Source: Tissierellia bacterium (lineage in GTDB: Bacteria > Bacillota_A > Clostridia > Tissierellales > Peptoniphilaceae). Taken from it: a stretch of 11,050 bases of DNA. Made by a program: the position numbers and the translations under genes. The notes beneath the pieces are model-generated. The model ran no database searches and was not told where the DNA came from. It saw nothing but the letters and a program-made list of their open reading frames with translations. The stretch is taken from positions 1 to 11,050 of the forward strand of contig JAAZCH010000370.1 of assembly GCA_012513395.1 (NCBI GenBank). The letters run 5' to 3'. This document shows positions 1-6,879 of the stretch, piece after piece (position 1 is the first letter of the stretch; each line of letters begins with the position of its first letter).

Positions 1-177
1 TACTCTCTCAAGTATGATATTAGATACATACAATAGAATAATCAATGCAGAAGCCAGTATTCCCATATTTCTATTGGAAGACGGATCCTTGTAGAGCATA
101 AGCATTCCTATCGCCAAAATATCAAACATCAAAAGTAAATTCCTAGGTTTTCTTAACTTTGTTACTTTATTTATCAT
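1..177 (-). CDS. Probable FtsW/RodA/SpoVE-family protein, N-terminal fragment (runs off the window)
   Basis: The reading frame starts at ATG 177 and stays open for 59 codons to the window edge. The translation begins MINKVTKLRKPRNLLLMFDI. It has a basic N-terminus, a hydrophobic stretch at about residues 13-27 and a second at about 39-54, as expected for the first membrane helices of a polytopic protein. The start lies 2 bases after the stop of the FHA-domain gene, and an AGG inside that stop region serves as ribosome site, so the two are translationally coupled. In many clostridia an FHA-domain protein is directly followed by an FtsW/RodA-type peptidoglycan glycosyltransferase, and the order here fits. 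The family name therefore rests mainly on context and on the look of the two helices; the diagnostic FtsW motifs lie beyond the edge. Another small membrane protein is possible. Confidence 0.6.
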   Translation of the reverse strand, partial: MINKVTKLRKPRNLLLMFDILAIGMLMLYKDPSSNRNMGILASALIILLYVSNIILERV

Positions 178-179
178 AT

Positions 180-614
180 TTACCTATTCACAAACATAAA
201 CTGAATCTTACCTACACTAATCAAATCGCCATCTACAATTTCAATGGCATTATTTTCAATATCAGAACCATTTAAATAAGTTCCATTGGAACTACCTAAA
301 TCTTCCAAATAATAATATCCTCCACTCAAAAAGATTCTCATGTGGTTTTTGGAAACCACCCTATCTTTTATGTGAACATCATTTCTTGAACCTCTACCTA
401 CGGTGATTTCTCCAATTACAGGATAGTATTCTTGCATTCTAAAATCCAATTGGTCCAATCTATTTATTACTTTTAAGTACGCTACGTCCTTGTTAGGTGT
501 CGATGCGCTAGAAGTTTTAATGTCTAAGTATATTAATCTTAAAATATTTAAAATAAACAAATATATGATTATAATAAATACATATCTAAGTCCTAATGAA
601 AGTATTTCGAACAT
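180..614 (-). CDS. Membrane-anchored FHA-domain protein
   Basis: The protein has 144 residues. A single membrane helix lies at about residues 9-30, followed by a linker of about 35 residues and a C-terminal forkhead-associated domain (about 66-144) that would sit in the cytoplasm. The domain shows the family signature: G73-R74 at the start of the fold, S88 and H91 in the phosphopeptide loop (Ser-Lys-Asn-His, with Lys where Arg is common), and N110-G111-T112. FHA domains bind phosphothreonine peptides, so the usual role is to recruit substrates of a Ser/Thr kinase, often at the division or wall-synthesis machinery. The longest open frame begins at a TTG at 632, but ATG 614 has a GGAGG 6 bases upstream, and that GGAGG would lie inside the coding region if TTG were used; ATG 614 is therefore chosen. 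The neighbouring FtsW/RodA-like gene suggests a job in wall growth, which is an inference. Confidence 0.9.
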   Translation of the reverse strand: MFEILSLGLRYVFIIIIYLFILNILRLIYLDIKTSSASTPNKDVAYLKVINRLDQLDFRMQEYYPVIGEITVGRGSRNDVHIKDRVVSKNHMRIFLSGGYYYLEDLGSSNGTYLNGSDIENNAIEIVDGDLISVGKIQFMFVNR

Positions 615-620
615 TCCATT

Positions 621-625
621 CCTCC
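621..625 (-). promoter_or_regulatory. Ribosome binding site that fixes the FHA-gene start
   Basis: GGAGG lies 6 bases before ATG 614. It falls inside the longer TTG-initiated frame and close to the predicted transcription start, which argues against the TTG at 632. Confidence 0.8.
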
Positions 626-636
626 GTTCCAAGCTT

Positions 637-665
637 ATTCTACCATATATTATTCATAAAATAAA
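637..665 (-). promoter_or_regulatory. Promoter for the FHA / FtsW-like gene pair
   Basis: On the minus strand there is an extended -10, TGG-TAGAAT (TAGAAT at 637-642, TG at 644-645), with a weak -35 TTTATT 17 bases upstream. Transcription would begin at about 630, giving a short leader to ATG 614. The weak -35 is compatible with an extended -10 promoter. Confidence 0.5.
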
Positions 666-672
666 TATTTGT

Positions 673-701
673 ATAAATCTTACACCTTATGGTAGTATAA
701 T
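673..701 (+). promoter_or_regulatory. Possible promoter for recX
   Basis: A perfect TATAAT lies at 696-701, ahead of the ribosome site at 706-709. No good -35 is present at 16-18 bases, and the leader would be only about 7 bases, so the ribosome site would sit at the very 5' end of the RNA. A start further upstream is possible. Confidence 0.3.
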
Positions 702-714
702 TTGTGAGGTTAAT

Positions 715-1323
715 ATGAAAATTACAAGAATAGAATTACAAAAAAACGATAATACCAGATTTAATTTATTTTCTGAAGACGAATATATAATGAGTGTCTC
801 AGCTGATAATCTTGCCCCCTACGGATATGGAGAATTTGAAATCAGTGAAGAAGAATTAAATAAATTAAAATCCAAAGAAGAAGAGGGCTTATATTTTAAA
901 CAGGCTTTACTCTATGTCTCCAAAGCCCTAAAAACATCCAAAGAGGTTAGGGATTATTTGTATAGAAAAAAAGTAAGTCCAGAATTGCAAGATGAAATTA
1001 TTGAAAAATTAATAGATTTAAAACTTCTAGATGATGAAAGGTATCTTGAAATCTATTTAGAAGAAAAATTTAATTATTCCACTGACGGGGCAATAAAAAT
1101 AAAACACAAGCTGTATCAAAAAGGTTTCAATTCCCAAGACGTAGATCCTCATCTATTTAAATATCGTGAATTGGAAATGGCTAATTTAGAAAAACTCGTA
1201 GAAGATAGACGAAGAACGAGAAAAAATGAAGATAAACAAAAATTAATTCGCTACCTTATGAATAAAGGCTACGAGTATTCTATGATTTCTGAAGTTATAA
1301 AAGAAGAGGAATATTATGAATGA
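715..1323 (+). CDS. recX: Regulatory protein RecX
   Basis: The protein has 202 residues, normal for Gram-positive RecX. RecX binds along the RecA filament and modulates recombination and the SOS response in the cytoplasm. The N-terminal strand (M1-KITRIELQK) and the acidic segment after it match the long N-terminus typical of Firmicutes RecX. The family's repeated three-helix units follow: a first unit at about 61-105 with the pattern ALLYVSKALKTSKEVRDYL, a second containing LLDDERY at 104-110 and KHKLYQKGF at 130-138, and a third near the C-terminus with YLMNKGYEYSMISEVI. The open frame extends upstream to 490, but that part runs antisense through the FHA gene. ATG 715 has GAGG 5 bases upstream and is the family start. 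The gene overlaps the next one by 8 bases. It is not beside recA, which is usual for this family in Firmicutes. Confidence 0.88.
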   Translation: MKITRIELQKNDNTRFNLFSEDEYIMSVSADNLAPYGYGEFEISEEELNKLKSKEEEGLYFKQALLYVSKALKTSKEVRDYLYRKKVSPELQDEIIEKLIDLKLLDDERYLEIYLEEKFNYSTDGAIKIKHKLYQKGFNSQDVDPHLFKYRELEMANLEKLVEDRRRTRKNEDKQKLIRYLMNKGYEYSMISEVIKEEEYYE

Positions 1324-1603
1324 TAGATACTACGTCTATATGCTAATTTGCAGCGACGATACCTTTTATACTGGTATCACAAATGATTTAGAAAAACGAT
1401 TGAAAACTCATAACGAAGGTAAAGCCTCAAAATATACTAGAGTTCGATTGCCGGTACAATTCGTTTACGTAGAAGAAATTGAAGGAAAAGGTCCCGCACT
1501 GAGTAGAGAATGGTCAATAAAAAGTTTGAAAAAAAATGAAAAAATAAAATTAATAAATTGCTCAGATAATCTAGTCAATAAAAACTGTAGTGGCCAACTT
1601 TAA
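1316..1603 (+). CDS. GIY-YIG domain protein (UPF0213 / YazA-YhbQ type)
   Basis: The protein has 95 residues, a stand-alone GIY-YIG nuclease domain of the UPF0213 family. The GIY half appears as YYVYML (5-10), the YIG half as FYTGIT (17-22), followed by the family's R28, H32 and N33, KYTR at 39-42, and the catalytic-type E65 in SREWSIK. All residues expected for metal-dependent DNA cleavage are present. The E. coli homologue YhbQ and the B. subtilis homologue YazA are poorly characterised; a structure-specific nuclease role in repair is plausible but unproven. The start ATG overlaps the end of recX by 8 bases, with an AGAGGA ribosome site inside recX, so the two genes are translated together. 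The link with a RecA regulator supports a recombination or repair setting. The last residues are encoded in the left arm of a hairpin that terminates the opposing gene. Confidence 0.85.
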   Translation: MNDRYYVYMLICSDDTFYTGITNDLEKRLKTHNEGKASKYTRVRLPVQFVYVEEIEGKGPALSREWSIKSLKKNEKIKLINCSDNLVNKNCSGQL

Positions 1604-1616
1604 AGTTAGCCACTAC
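1580..1616 (-). terminator. Terminator of the amidohydrolase gene
   Basis: On the minus strand, GTAGTGGC and GCCACTAC (1587-1594 and 1609-1616) form an 8-bp arm. One C-A mismatch follows, then an inner AACTT/AAGTT stem. On the minus strand a U5 run comes 2 bases after the hairpin (1580-1584). The plus strand has no U-run after the hairpin, so it serves mainly the minus-strand gene, although it covers the stop codon of the convergent GIY-YIG gene. Confidence 0.75.
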
Positions 1617-1626
1617 AAAATAAACT

Positions 1627-2832
1627 TTACTTAAATTCATCCTTTTGAGGATTTTCAAATATTCTTATTACTTTTTCTCCCAATTTGTAAACATCTGCAA
1701 TATCAAATAAAGTATTTATATTTTCCAAAGGATTTTCATTTAATACAATAAAATCTGCAAATTTACCTGCTTCTATAGTTCCATAATTTTCTTCAATACC
1801 TAAACATTCTGCAGAGGATTTTGTGGATGCTACTAAAACTTCCATTGGACTCATTCCTATATCCATCAATAACTTTGCTTCGTAAGGGGCAGATCCGTGA
1901 TAGTTATACGGAGTTCCTGAGTCTGTACCATTACATATTTTTACCCCAGCTTTGTATGCCTTTTTTACACTTTCTATATGAGAGGCTTGGACACTTTTAG
2001 CTTTTCTTACTGCATATTCAGGTATCTCGCCTGTATTACTGTTTTTAACTATTAAATCTACTGCTGCAAGGGTAGGTACTAACCAAGTTCCGTTATCCAA
2101 CATCATCTGGATAGATTCCTCATCTAAAAATATTCCATGTTCTATAGAGTCAACACCTGCTCTAAGTGCATTTTTTATACCTGTGTTTCCTTGGGCGTGG
2201 GTAGCTGTTTTTGCACCTACTTTATGAGCTTCTTCTATAGCAGCTCGCATTTCTGCTTCTTCCATCTGAGGACTTCCAGGTTCAACTCCTTTAGTCATAA
2301 CTCCACCCGTTGCCATAACCTTTATTAAGTCAGCCCCAGCTCTAAGTTGTTCCCTTGCTCCTTTTCTCGCTTCGTCGACGCCATCCACTTCTCTTCCCAT
2401 CTGCCAACCGTGACCACCTGTCATAGCAAGATTCTTACCTGCTACGAGCATTTGAGCTCCTTCTACAAGTTTATTGTTTATGGCATCCCTTAAGTCTATA
2501 TCTACGTAATTCTTTCCACCTACATCCCTTACAAAAGTAGTTCCCATATCTAGATGTCTTTTTGCATTTCTCGCAGCTTTAAATGCGGTTTGAGCTTCTG
2601 TCTCAATTTCTGCAAGGGGATTGCCCACTGGGTCCATAGTCACATGGATATGAGCATTTATCAATCCTGGCATAAGAAATTTTCCAGAAAGATCAACTAC
2701 CTCCCCATCAAAATCAAATTCACCGAAACCCACGCTATCTATTTTTTCTCCATCTACAATTAAATAAGCATTATTTAAAGGCTCATTTCCTGTACCGTCA
2801 ATTAAAGTAAAATTTTTAAAAAATCTTTTCAT
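1627..2832 (-). CDS. Metal-dependent amidohydrolase (prolidase / imidazolonepropionase-like)
   Basis: The protein has 401 residues and is a complete amidohydrolase-superfamily enzyme with no signal peptide, so cytoplasmic. The metal site is intact: HxH at H61/H63 (NAHIHV), the likely carboxylated lysine K171 in LIKVMATGG, H212 in THAQG, H232 in IEHG and D304 in GTDSG. The N-terminal beta-sandwich part ends with the typical VDLSGKFLMPGLINAHIH, and the C-terminus has the usual GTIEAGKFADFIVL. This subgroup (COG1228-like) includes enzymes cleaving dipeptides with a C-terminal Arg, Lys or Pro, and imidazolonepropionase relatives. The exact substrate cannot be read from sequence. It is a single-gene unit with its own promoter and terminator, with a very strong ribosome site, GAGGGGGAG, before ATG 2832. 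No neighbouring pathway gene helps assign a substrate. Confidence 0.88.
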   Translation of the reverse strand: MKRFFKNFTLIDGTGNEPLNNAYLIVDGEKIDSVGFGEFDFDGEVVDLSGKFLMPGLINAHIHVTMDPVGNPLAEIETEAQTAFKAARNAKRHLDMGTTFVRDVGGKNYVDIDLRDAINNKLVEGAQMLVAGKNLAMTGGHGWQMGREVDGVDEARKGAREQLRAGADLIKVMATGGVMTKGVEPGSPQMEEAEMRAAIEEAHKVGAKTATHAQGNTGIKNALRAGVDSIEHGIFLDEESIQMMLDNGTWLVPTLAAVDLIVKNSNTGEIPEYAVRKAKSVQASHIESVKKAYKAGVKICNGTDSGTPYNYHGSAPYEAKLLMDIGMSPMEVLVASTKSSAECLGIEENYGTIEAGKFADFIVLNENPLENINTLFDIADVYKLGEKVIRIFENPQKDEFK

Positions 2833-2862
2833 AAGCTCCCCCTCAGTTAATAATTTTAATTC

Positions 2863-2891
2863 ATTTTACCATTAATAATTAAAAATATAAA
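2863..2891 (-). promoter_or_regulatory. Promoter of the amidohydrolase gene
   Basis: An extended -10, TGG-TAAAAT (TAAAAT at 2863-2868), pairs with -35 TTTATA at 2886-2891 across a 17-base spacer. The leader to ATG 2832 is about 25 bases and carries the strong purine-rich ribosome site. Confidence 0.6.
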
Positions 2892-2919
2892 GTATATCCC
2901 TTCATCATATTAATACAAT

Positions 2920-2948
2920 AAAAAAAGCTAGACACTTTTGTGCCTAGC
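2920..2948 (-). terminator. Strong terminator ending the membrane-protein / deacetylase unit
   Basis: On the minus strand, GCTAG-G-CAC and GTG-T-CTAGC form a stem with one mismatch around an AAAA loop (2927-2948), followed at once by U7 (2920-2926). It lies 24 bases after the stop of the three-helix membrane protein and ahead of the amidohydrolase promoter. Confidence 0.85.
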
Positions 2949-2971
2949 ATATTTTGTCTTTGTGTTTAGTT

Positions 2972-3322
2972 TTAATACTCTTCATAAGTTATATCTTTTT
3001 CATCTTTTTCGTATTTAGCCGGCCGTTTAAACAACACGCCTAATATCATACCGAAAGCAAGACCTACAATACCCACACCGATTGCTACCATAGAAATCAC
3101 TACATTTCCTAAATATTCTTTAAGATATAGATTTGGAATTAAACCAGCTAGCATAATTACTCCTATTATTAGGGATATCAAGCCAGGTAAGTATTTTGGA
3201 AATCTTATTCTTTCTGTAAAATAATTTACAGCAAAGGTAATGATCAACATCGCTAGTGTAGCGAATAGTATCATCCGAAGATAGTCATCATGGGTTTGTA
3301 TTAATTCCTTAATCTCTGTCAT
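2972..3322 (-). CDS. Small three-helix membrane protein, function unknown
   Basis: The protein has 116 residues. I do not recognise the family. Membrane helices are evident at about residues 16-34, 46-63 and 74-98, the last being rich in Gly, Val and Ile. The C-terminal tail from about 99 is strongly charged (KRPAKYEKDEKDITYEEY). The positive charge of RIRFPK lies between helices 1 and 2. The longest open frame starts at a GTG at 3331, but that codon is part of the ribosome site: AGAGG at 3331-3335 is 8 bases from ATG 3322, which is chosen. It is the last gene before a strong terminator. It also has its own promoter just upstream, so it can be made both with the two-component unit and alone. 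A role linked to the lipoprotein or kinase is only a guess from position. Confidence 0.75.
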   Translation of the reverse strand: MTEIKELIQTHDDYLRMILFATLAMLIITFAVNYFTERIRFPKYLPGLISLIIGVIMLAGLIPNLYLKEYLGNVVISMVAIGVGIVGLAFGMILGVLFKRPAKYEKDEKDITYEEY

Positions 3323-3330
3323 AGTTTGCA

Positions 3331-3335
3331 CCTCT
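3331..3335 (-). promoter_or_regulatory. Ribosome binding site that fixes the start of the three-helix protein
   Basis: AGAGG lies 8 bases before ATG 3322. The alternative GTG at 3331 overlaps this site and has no site of its own at a proper distance. Confidence 0.7.
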
Positions 3336-3341
3336 TTGGTA

Positions 3342-3370
3342 ATTATACATTATTTTAACATTCATAACAA
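3342..3370 (-). promoter_or_regulatory. Internal promoter before the three-helix membrane protein
   Basis: A perfect TATAAT (3342-3347) is separated by 17 bases from TTGTTA (3365-3370). The transcription start would be at about 3335, very close to the ribosome site. I see no terminator between the lipoprotein gene and this one, so read-through from upstream is also expected. Confidence 0.5.
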
Positions 3371-3371
3371 G

Positions 3372-4775
3372 TCATTTAACTCTTAGGTTCATCAAGGCTT
3401 TTTCCAAATCAACTAGTTCCACTTCATTAAACCAAGAGTTGGAAATGATAGAAGTATTTGTATTAAAATTCTTAGTGTATAACTTTTCATACTCTCTAGT
3501 AATCCTGTCTAATTTGTATATATCAATACCTGTTTTCGTTATTAGAATATATTGATTTTCCACTGGTGCAGGTAATGCATCTACTATATCAGGAAAAGTA
3601 GCTTTTAATTCTTGAAAATTAACTCTTCGTTGAGGCTGATTATTGACATAGGAAAAACTGCTACTTAATATATAGTCGCTATTAAACTTTTCCCCTTCTG
3701 CAGAAGAAACTACCCTACCTTTTAAGACTGTAAGACCACTATCTTTTGTCATTCCTATATTATATACGGCTTGGCTAAATGTAGTTTCTGAATTGGATTT
3801 TGTAATAGCATCCATAACCCTTTCAGTACTGTAATTTACTATATTATCGATTTTCAATTGATTTAATCCCCCTTTGGACAAGGTGGTATAAGTACTAAGA
3901 GTATTCAATCTCGATTTATCCGGATAAATATATTCGATAGTCGCATATCTAGGAGAGATATAATTCAATCTAAAAATGTTAGATTGTCGCAAACCATCAT
4001 GGTCGAAAATTCCTAACTCTTTTCCATTTAACGTAATCCTATCAAAACTGCCGCTTTCACTGGAAATTCTAACGGAATCATATATGTCCAACATAGAATC
4101 GTTATTTATGACAATTCCATCTAGGTTATCTACTCGCAAGCCTTTATTAGAAAATCTAAGTAAAATTGTATTGTAATCGTACTTAGGAATGTTACTTCCA
4201 TTATCTTCAATTAAATTTCTAACTCCTAAAGCTAAAGCCCAAGAATCTCCTGAACGAAAAACTTTTTCTCTTTCAGAATAAAACATTTTAAGCTCATTTT
4301 TTTCTTCATTAGTTAAAACATCCGTTTCTCTTTTAAGAATTACTAATTCATTACTTATATTCAATAAGAGTTCGTTATTATTTAAAGGAATAGCTTCAGC
4401 AATAACTAAACCGTCCTTTTTTATCTCTACAACATTTACTTTTTCACTGATAAAAAAATTAGAAATATCTACCTCTTCGTCAATTTCTCTTAAATAACTC
4501 TTCCAATTTACATTTATTATTTCAAAATCTGGATTTAAATATATCTTATCCGTGGTAGCAAAAAAATCTATATTAAAATAAAACTTATCCCCTTTTTCAA
4601 AGGAATATCTGCTGTCGCTATCAACTATTTCTTCAAGATTCCAAATTCCATTTATTGGAGAAGCGTGAAGATCTGGTTTATGAGTTTCATTGATTATTTT
4701 TGAATCCACAAATTCACAAGAAGTCAGATTAGCCACTAGTAAGACTAAAAACAAAACTAAAAAGAATCTCTTCAT
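3372..4775 (-). CDS. Lipoprotein of unknown function encoded with a two-component system
   Basis: The protein has 467 residues. The N-terminus is a lipoprotein signal: MKRFF, a hydrophobic core, then the lipobox L17-T-S-C20, so the mature protein is anchored by C20 to the outer face of the membrane. The rest is hydrophilic, with many beta-type stretches and no further membrane helix. It contains no catalytic motif that I recognise. The start lies 1 base after the kinase stop (TGATATG), and the AAGGAGG ribosome site is inside the last kinase codons, so translation is coupled to the kinase. By position it resembles the extracytoplasmic accessory proteins of WalRK systems (YycH/YycI), which restrain their kinase. 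I see no clear sequence match to those, so a kinase-modulating role is inference from order only. A wall- or substrate-binding role is equally possible. Confidence 0.85.
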   Translation of the reverse strand: MKRFFLVLFLVLLVANLTSCEFVDSKIINETHKPDLHASPINGIWNLEEIVDSDSRYSFEKGDKFYFNIDFFATTDKIYLNPDFEIINVNWKSYLREIDEEVDISNFFISEKVNVVEIKKDGLVIAEAIPLNNNELLLNISNELVILKRETDVLTNEEKNELKMFYSEREKVFRSGDSWALALGVRNLIEDNGSNIPKYDYNTILLRFSNKGLRVDNLDGIVINNDSMLDIYDSVRISSESGSFDRITLNGKELGIFDHDGLRQSNIFRLNYISPRYATIEYIYPDKSRLNTLSTYTTLSKGGLNQLKIDNIVNYSTERVMDAITKSNSETTFSQAVYNIGMTKDSGLTVLKGRVVSSAEGEKFNSDYILSSSFSYVNNQPQRRVNFQELKATFPDIVDALPAPVENQYILITKTGIDIYKLDRITREYEKLYTKNFNTNTSIISNSWFNEVELVDLEKALMNLRVK

Positions 4776-4776
4776 A

Positions 4777-6183
4777 TCACTCCTCCTTCGGTACTGCAGG
4801 CAAAATAACAGTTACAGTTGTGCCCTTTCCCATATTTGAATCTATTATTAATTCACCGCCATGTAAACTTACTATTTCATCACTTATAGAAAGTCCAAGG
4901 CCAGTATGAGCTTTGCCTAAGCTTCCTTTATAAAACTTTTCTTTTACCCTTTTTATGTCGTCATCAGGAATTCCAATTCCCGTATCTCTTATATTTACAA
5001 CAATTTGGTTCATTTTATTTCTTCTAGCATACAAAGATATTACACCAGGCTCTTCGGTAAATTTGATTGCATTGTCAAATAAATTAATCAAAACTTGACG
5101 AATTCGATCCTTGTCTACTGTCATACCCTCCATATCTTCTGAAATGTCTACAGAAAATACGTGCCCTTCTCTATTAATCCTAGCTCGCATCTGCCTAACT
5201 ACTTCACCTAAAAATGATGCGGCATCTATTTCCTCTTTTTGTAAAGTGGCTTTACCTGATGCAAATCTGGAGAAATCTAACAATTCTTCTACCATGTCAG
5301 ATAGTCTATCAGTTTCACTTACTATTATATTTAATCCTTCATCGCTTAGCTCTTTACTCATTTCCCCTGCTGATTGGATGGTAATAGCCCATCCCTTTAT
5401 GGATGTAAGTGGGGTTCTTAATTCGTGACTTACTGATGAGATGAAGTCATTTTTTACCTGATCTCGTTTAATTAATTCATCTGCCATATGGTTGATGGAT
5501 TTTGAAACTTGTTCTATTTCGTCATTGGTCTTGACATCACTTCTAACTGAAAGCTGCCCATCTGCTATTTTCATTGCTACATCGTTAACTTCTTTTAGTG
5601 GGTCTACTATGCCTTTTGCAAAATAAAGGGAAATAAACAATGCAACTAATACTGTAGCTATCCCTATCATTATAAACATAGCTATGGCTCTGATTATTAA
5701 TGTATCAAGTCTGTCCATGCTTATGACCATTCTTAATATTCCAATGTTTTGGTTCGTGGAATTATTAATAGGCGTGGACATGGCCATTACTTTTTTATCC
5801 GTATAGTCCACATTACCTCTCCACACTCCCCTGTTGCCACTTCTCGCTTCAGTAATATCTGGATATACAATCTCTTCAGTGTATAAAACTCCCAGGGAAT
5901 CAAAAATAACCATGCCGTTTCTGTCTATTATCTGGACTTGGGCCTGGTCGTTATCGAAGTATTGACGAAAACTGGGATCTAATATTTCTTGAACATCTAA
6001 ACTATCGGATCTGTAGACAATAGAATTAATGGCGTAATCTAAATTATCCGCCATTATCCTCTCCATATTCTGATATGAAATTTCACTAATTCCGAAGATT
6101 ACAAAAATCTCCATTAAAATAACTACCAGCAATATGATCAATGTAAAATATATAAATAATCTCTTCTGAATACTACTTTTCAA
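4777..6183 (-). CDS. Sensor histidine kinase
   Basis: The protein has 468 residues in classic membrane kinase order. Helix 1 lies at about 9-31, an extracytoplasmic sensor domain at about 32-160 (its core VQIIDRNGMVIFDS looks PAS/Cache-like), helix 2 at about 163-189, and a HAMP linker at about 190-242. The HisKA box carries the phospho-accepting H253 in SSVSHELRTPLTSIKG. The ATPase domain has N-box QVLINLFDNAIKFTE (N367, N371), G1 DTGIGIP with D400, F-box KEKFYKG and G2 GLGLSI at 428-433. All catalytic residues are present. It should phosphorylate the response regulator encoded just upstream. Initiation is at TTG 6183: AGGT lies 7 bases upstream and no in-frame ATG occurs before helix 1. The regulator stop lies 9 bases upstream. 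The signal is unknown, but the deacetylase in the same unit suggests envelope or wall state. Confidence 0.93.
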   Translation of the reverse strand: MKSSIQKRLFIYFTLIILLVVILMEIFVIFGISEISYQNMERIMADNLDYAINSIVYRSDSLDVQEILDPSFRQYFDNDQAQVQIIDRNGMVIFDSLGVLYTEEIVYPDITEARSGNRGVWRGNVDYTDKKVMAMSTPINNSTNQNIGILRMVISMDRLDTLIIRAIAMFIMIGIATVLVALFISLYFAKGIVDPLKEVNDVAMKIADGQLSVRSDVKTNDEIEQVSKSINHMADELIKRDQVKNDFISSVSHELRTPLTSIKGWAITIQSAGEMSKELSDEGLNIIVSETDRLSDMVEELLDFSRFASGKATLQKEEIDAASFLGEVVRQMRARINREGHVFSVDISEDMEGMTVDKDRIRQVLINLFDNAIKFTEEPGVISLYARRNKMNQIVVNIRDTGIGIPDDDIKRVKEKFYKGSLGKAHTGLGLSISDEIVSLHGGELIIDSNMGKGTTVTVILPAVPKEE

Positions 6184-6190
6184 AATAATT

Positions 6191-6194
6191 ACCT
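6191..6194 (-). promoter_or_regulatory. Ribosome binding site for the TTG start of the kinase
   Basis: AGGT overlaps the TAG stop of the response regulator and sits 7 bases before TTG 6183. A weak site combined with a TTG start would keep kinase levels below those of the regulator, which is common for two-component pairs. Confidence 0.55.
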
Positions 6195-6879
6195 ATGCTT
6201 CCCAAATATAACCAATGCCCCATACAGTTTTAATAAATTCAGGTCTAGAGGAATCGTCTTCGATTTTTGCTCTGAGTCTACGAATATTTACATCCACAAT
6301 TTTAGAATCTCCAATAAAATCCTCGCCCCAAACCGTATCTAAAATTTCGTCCCTAGAGATAGCTTGTTTTGGATTTTCTAGAAACATCACTATAACTGAA
6401 TACTCTGTAGGAGTTAAGTCTATTAGTTTTCCATCCTTGTAAAATTTTCTAGAATTCCTATCCAATTTAAACTTAGAAGTTTCTATAATGTTTAATGCGC
6501 TATCCGACTCAGTAGATTTAAGCCTTCTCTCCAAAGATTTAATTCTTAATACTAACTCTTTGGGATTGAAAGGTTTAGAAATATAGTCATCTGATCCAGC
6601 TTCTAAACCTTGAATCTTATCTATGTCTTGGTTTTTTGCAGTGAGCATAATAATTCCTAGCTCCCGCTCATCTTGCCTTAAATATCTGCAAACTTGAAAG
6701 CCGTCTATACCTGGTAGCATTATATCCAACAGAACTATGTCTGGCTTAAAACTATCGTATAACTCTATAGCTTTTTCTCCCGATTCTGCTTCTGCCACCA
6801 CGTAATTTTCCATTTCTAAATTTACTCGCACAAATTTTCTTATGGAATCTTCATCTTCTACTATCATAATTTTTGTCAT
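6193..6879 (-). CDS. OmpR/PhoB-family response regulator
   Basis: The protein has 228 residues, the usual length. The receiver domain (about 1-118) has the acidic pocket E8-D9, phospho-acceptor D52 in VLLDIMLPGIDG, the switch threonine T80 in IIMLTAK, and K102 in SKPF. The C-terminal winged-helix domain (about 130-228) shows the family pattern LTPTEYSVIVMFLENP, the recognition region VDVNIRRLRAKIE and the final wing TVWGIGYIWE. It is a DNA-binding transcription factor activated by the adjacent kinase. The start codon overlaps the deacetylase stop as ATGA, with AGGAG 7 bases upstream inside the deacetylase gene, so the two are co-translated. Its target sites are unknown; autoregulation from the deacetylase promoter would be the normal expectation, but no clear direct-repeat operator is visible there. 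Confidence 0.95.
   Translation of the reverse strand: MTKIMIVEDEDSIRKFVRVNLEMENYVVAEAESGEKAIELYDSFKPDIVLLDIMLPGIDGFQVCRYLRQDERELGIIMLTAKNQDIDKIQGLEAGSDDYISKPFNPKELVLRIKSLERRLKSTESDSALNIIETSKFKLDRNSRKFYKDGKLIDLTPTEYSVIVMFLENPKQAISRDEILDTVWGEDFIGDSKIVDVNIRRLRAKIEDDSSRPEFIKTVWGIGYIWEA

Noticed and set aside
490..714. 75-codon upstream extension of the recX frame
   Set aside because: It runs antisense through the FHA gene, and ATG 715 has a proper ribosome site and the family N-terminus.
5111..5428. 105-codon plus-strand open frame inside the kinase gene
   Set aside because: It is the complement of the HisKA/ATPase coding region; its serine-rich composition is typical of antisense frames.
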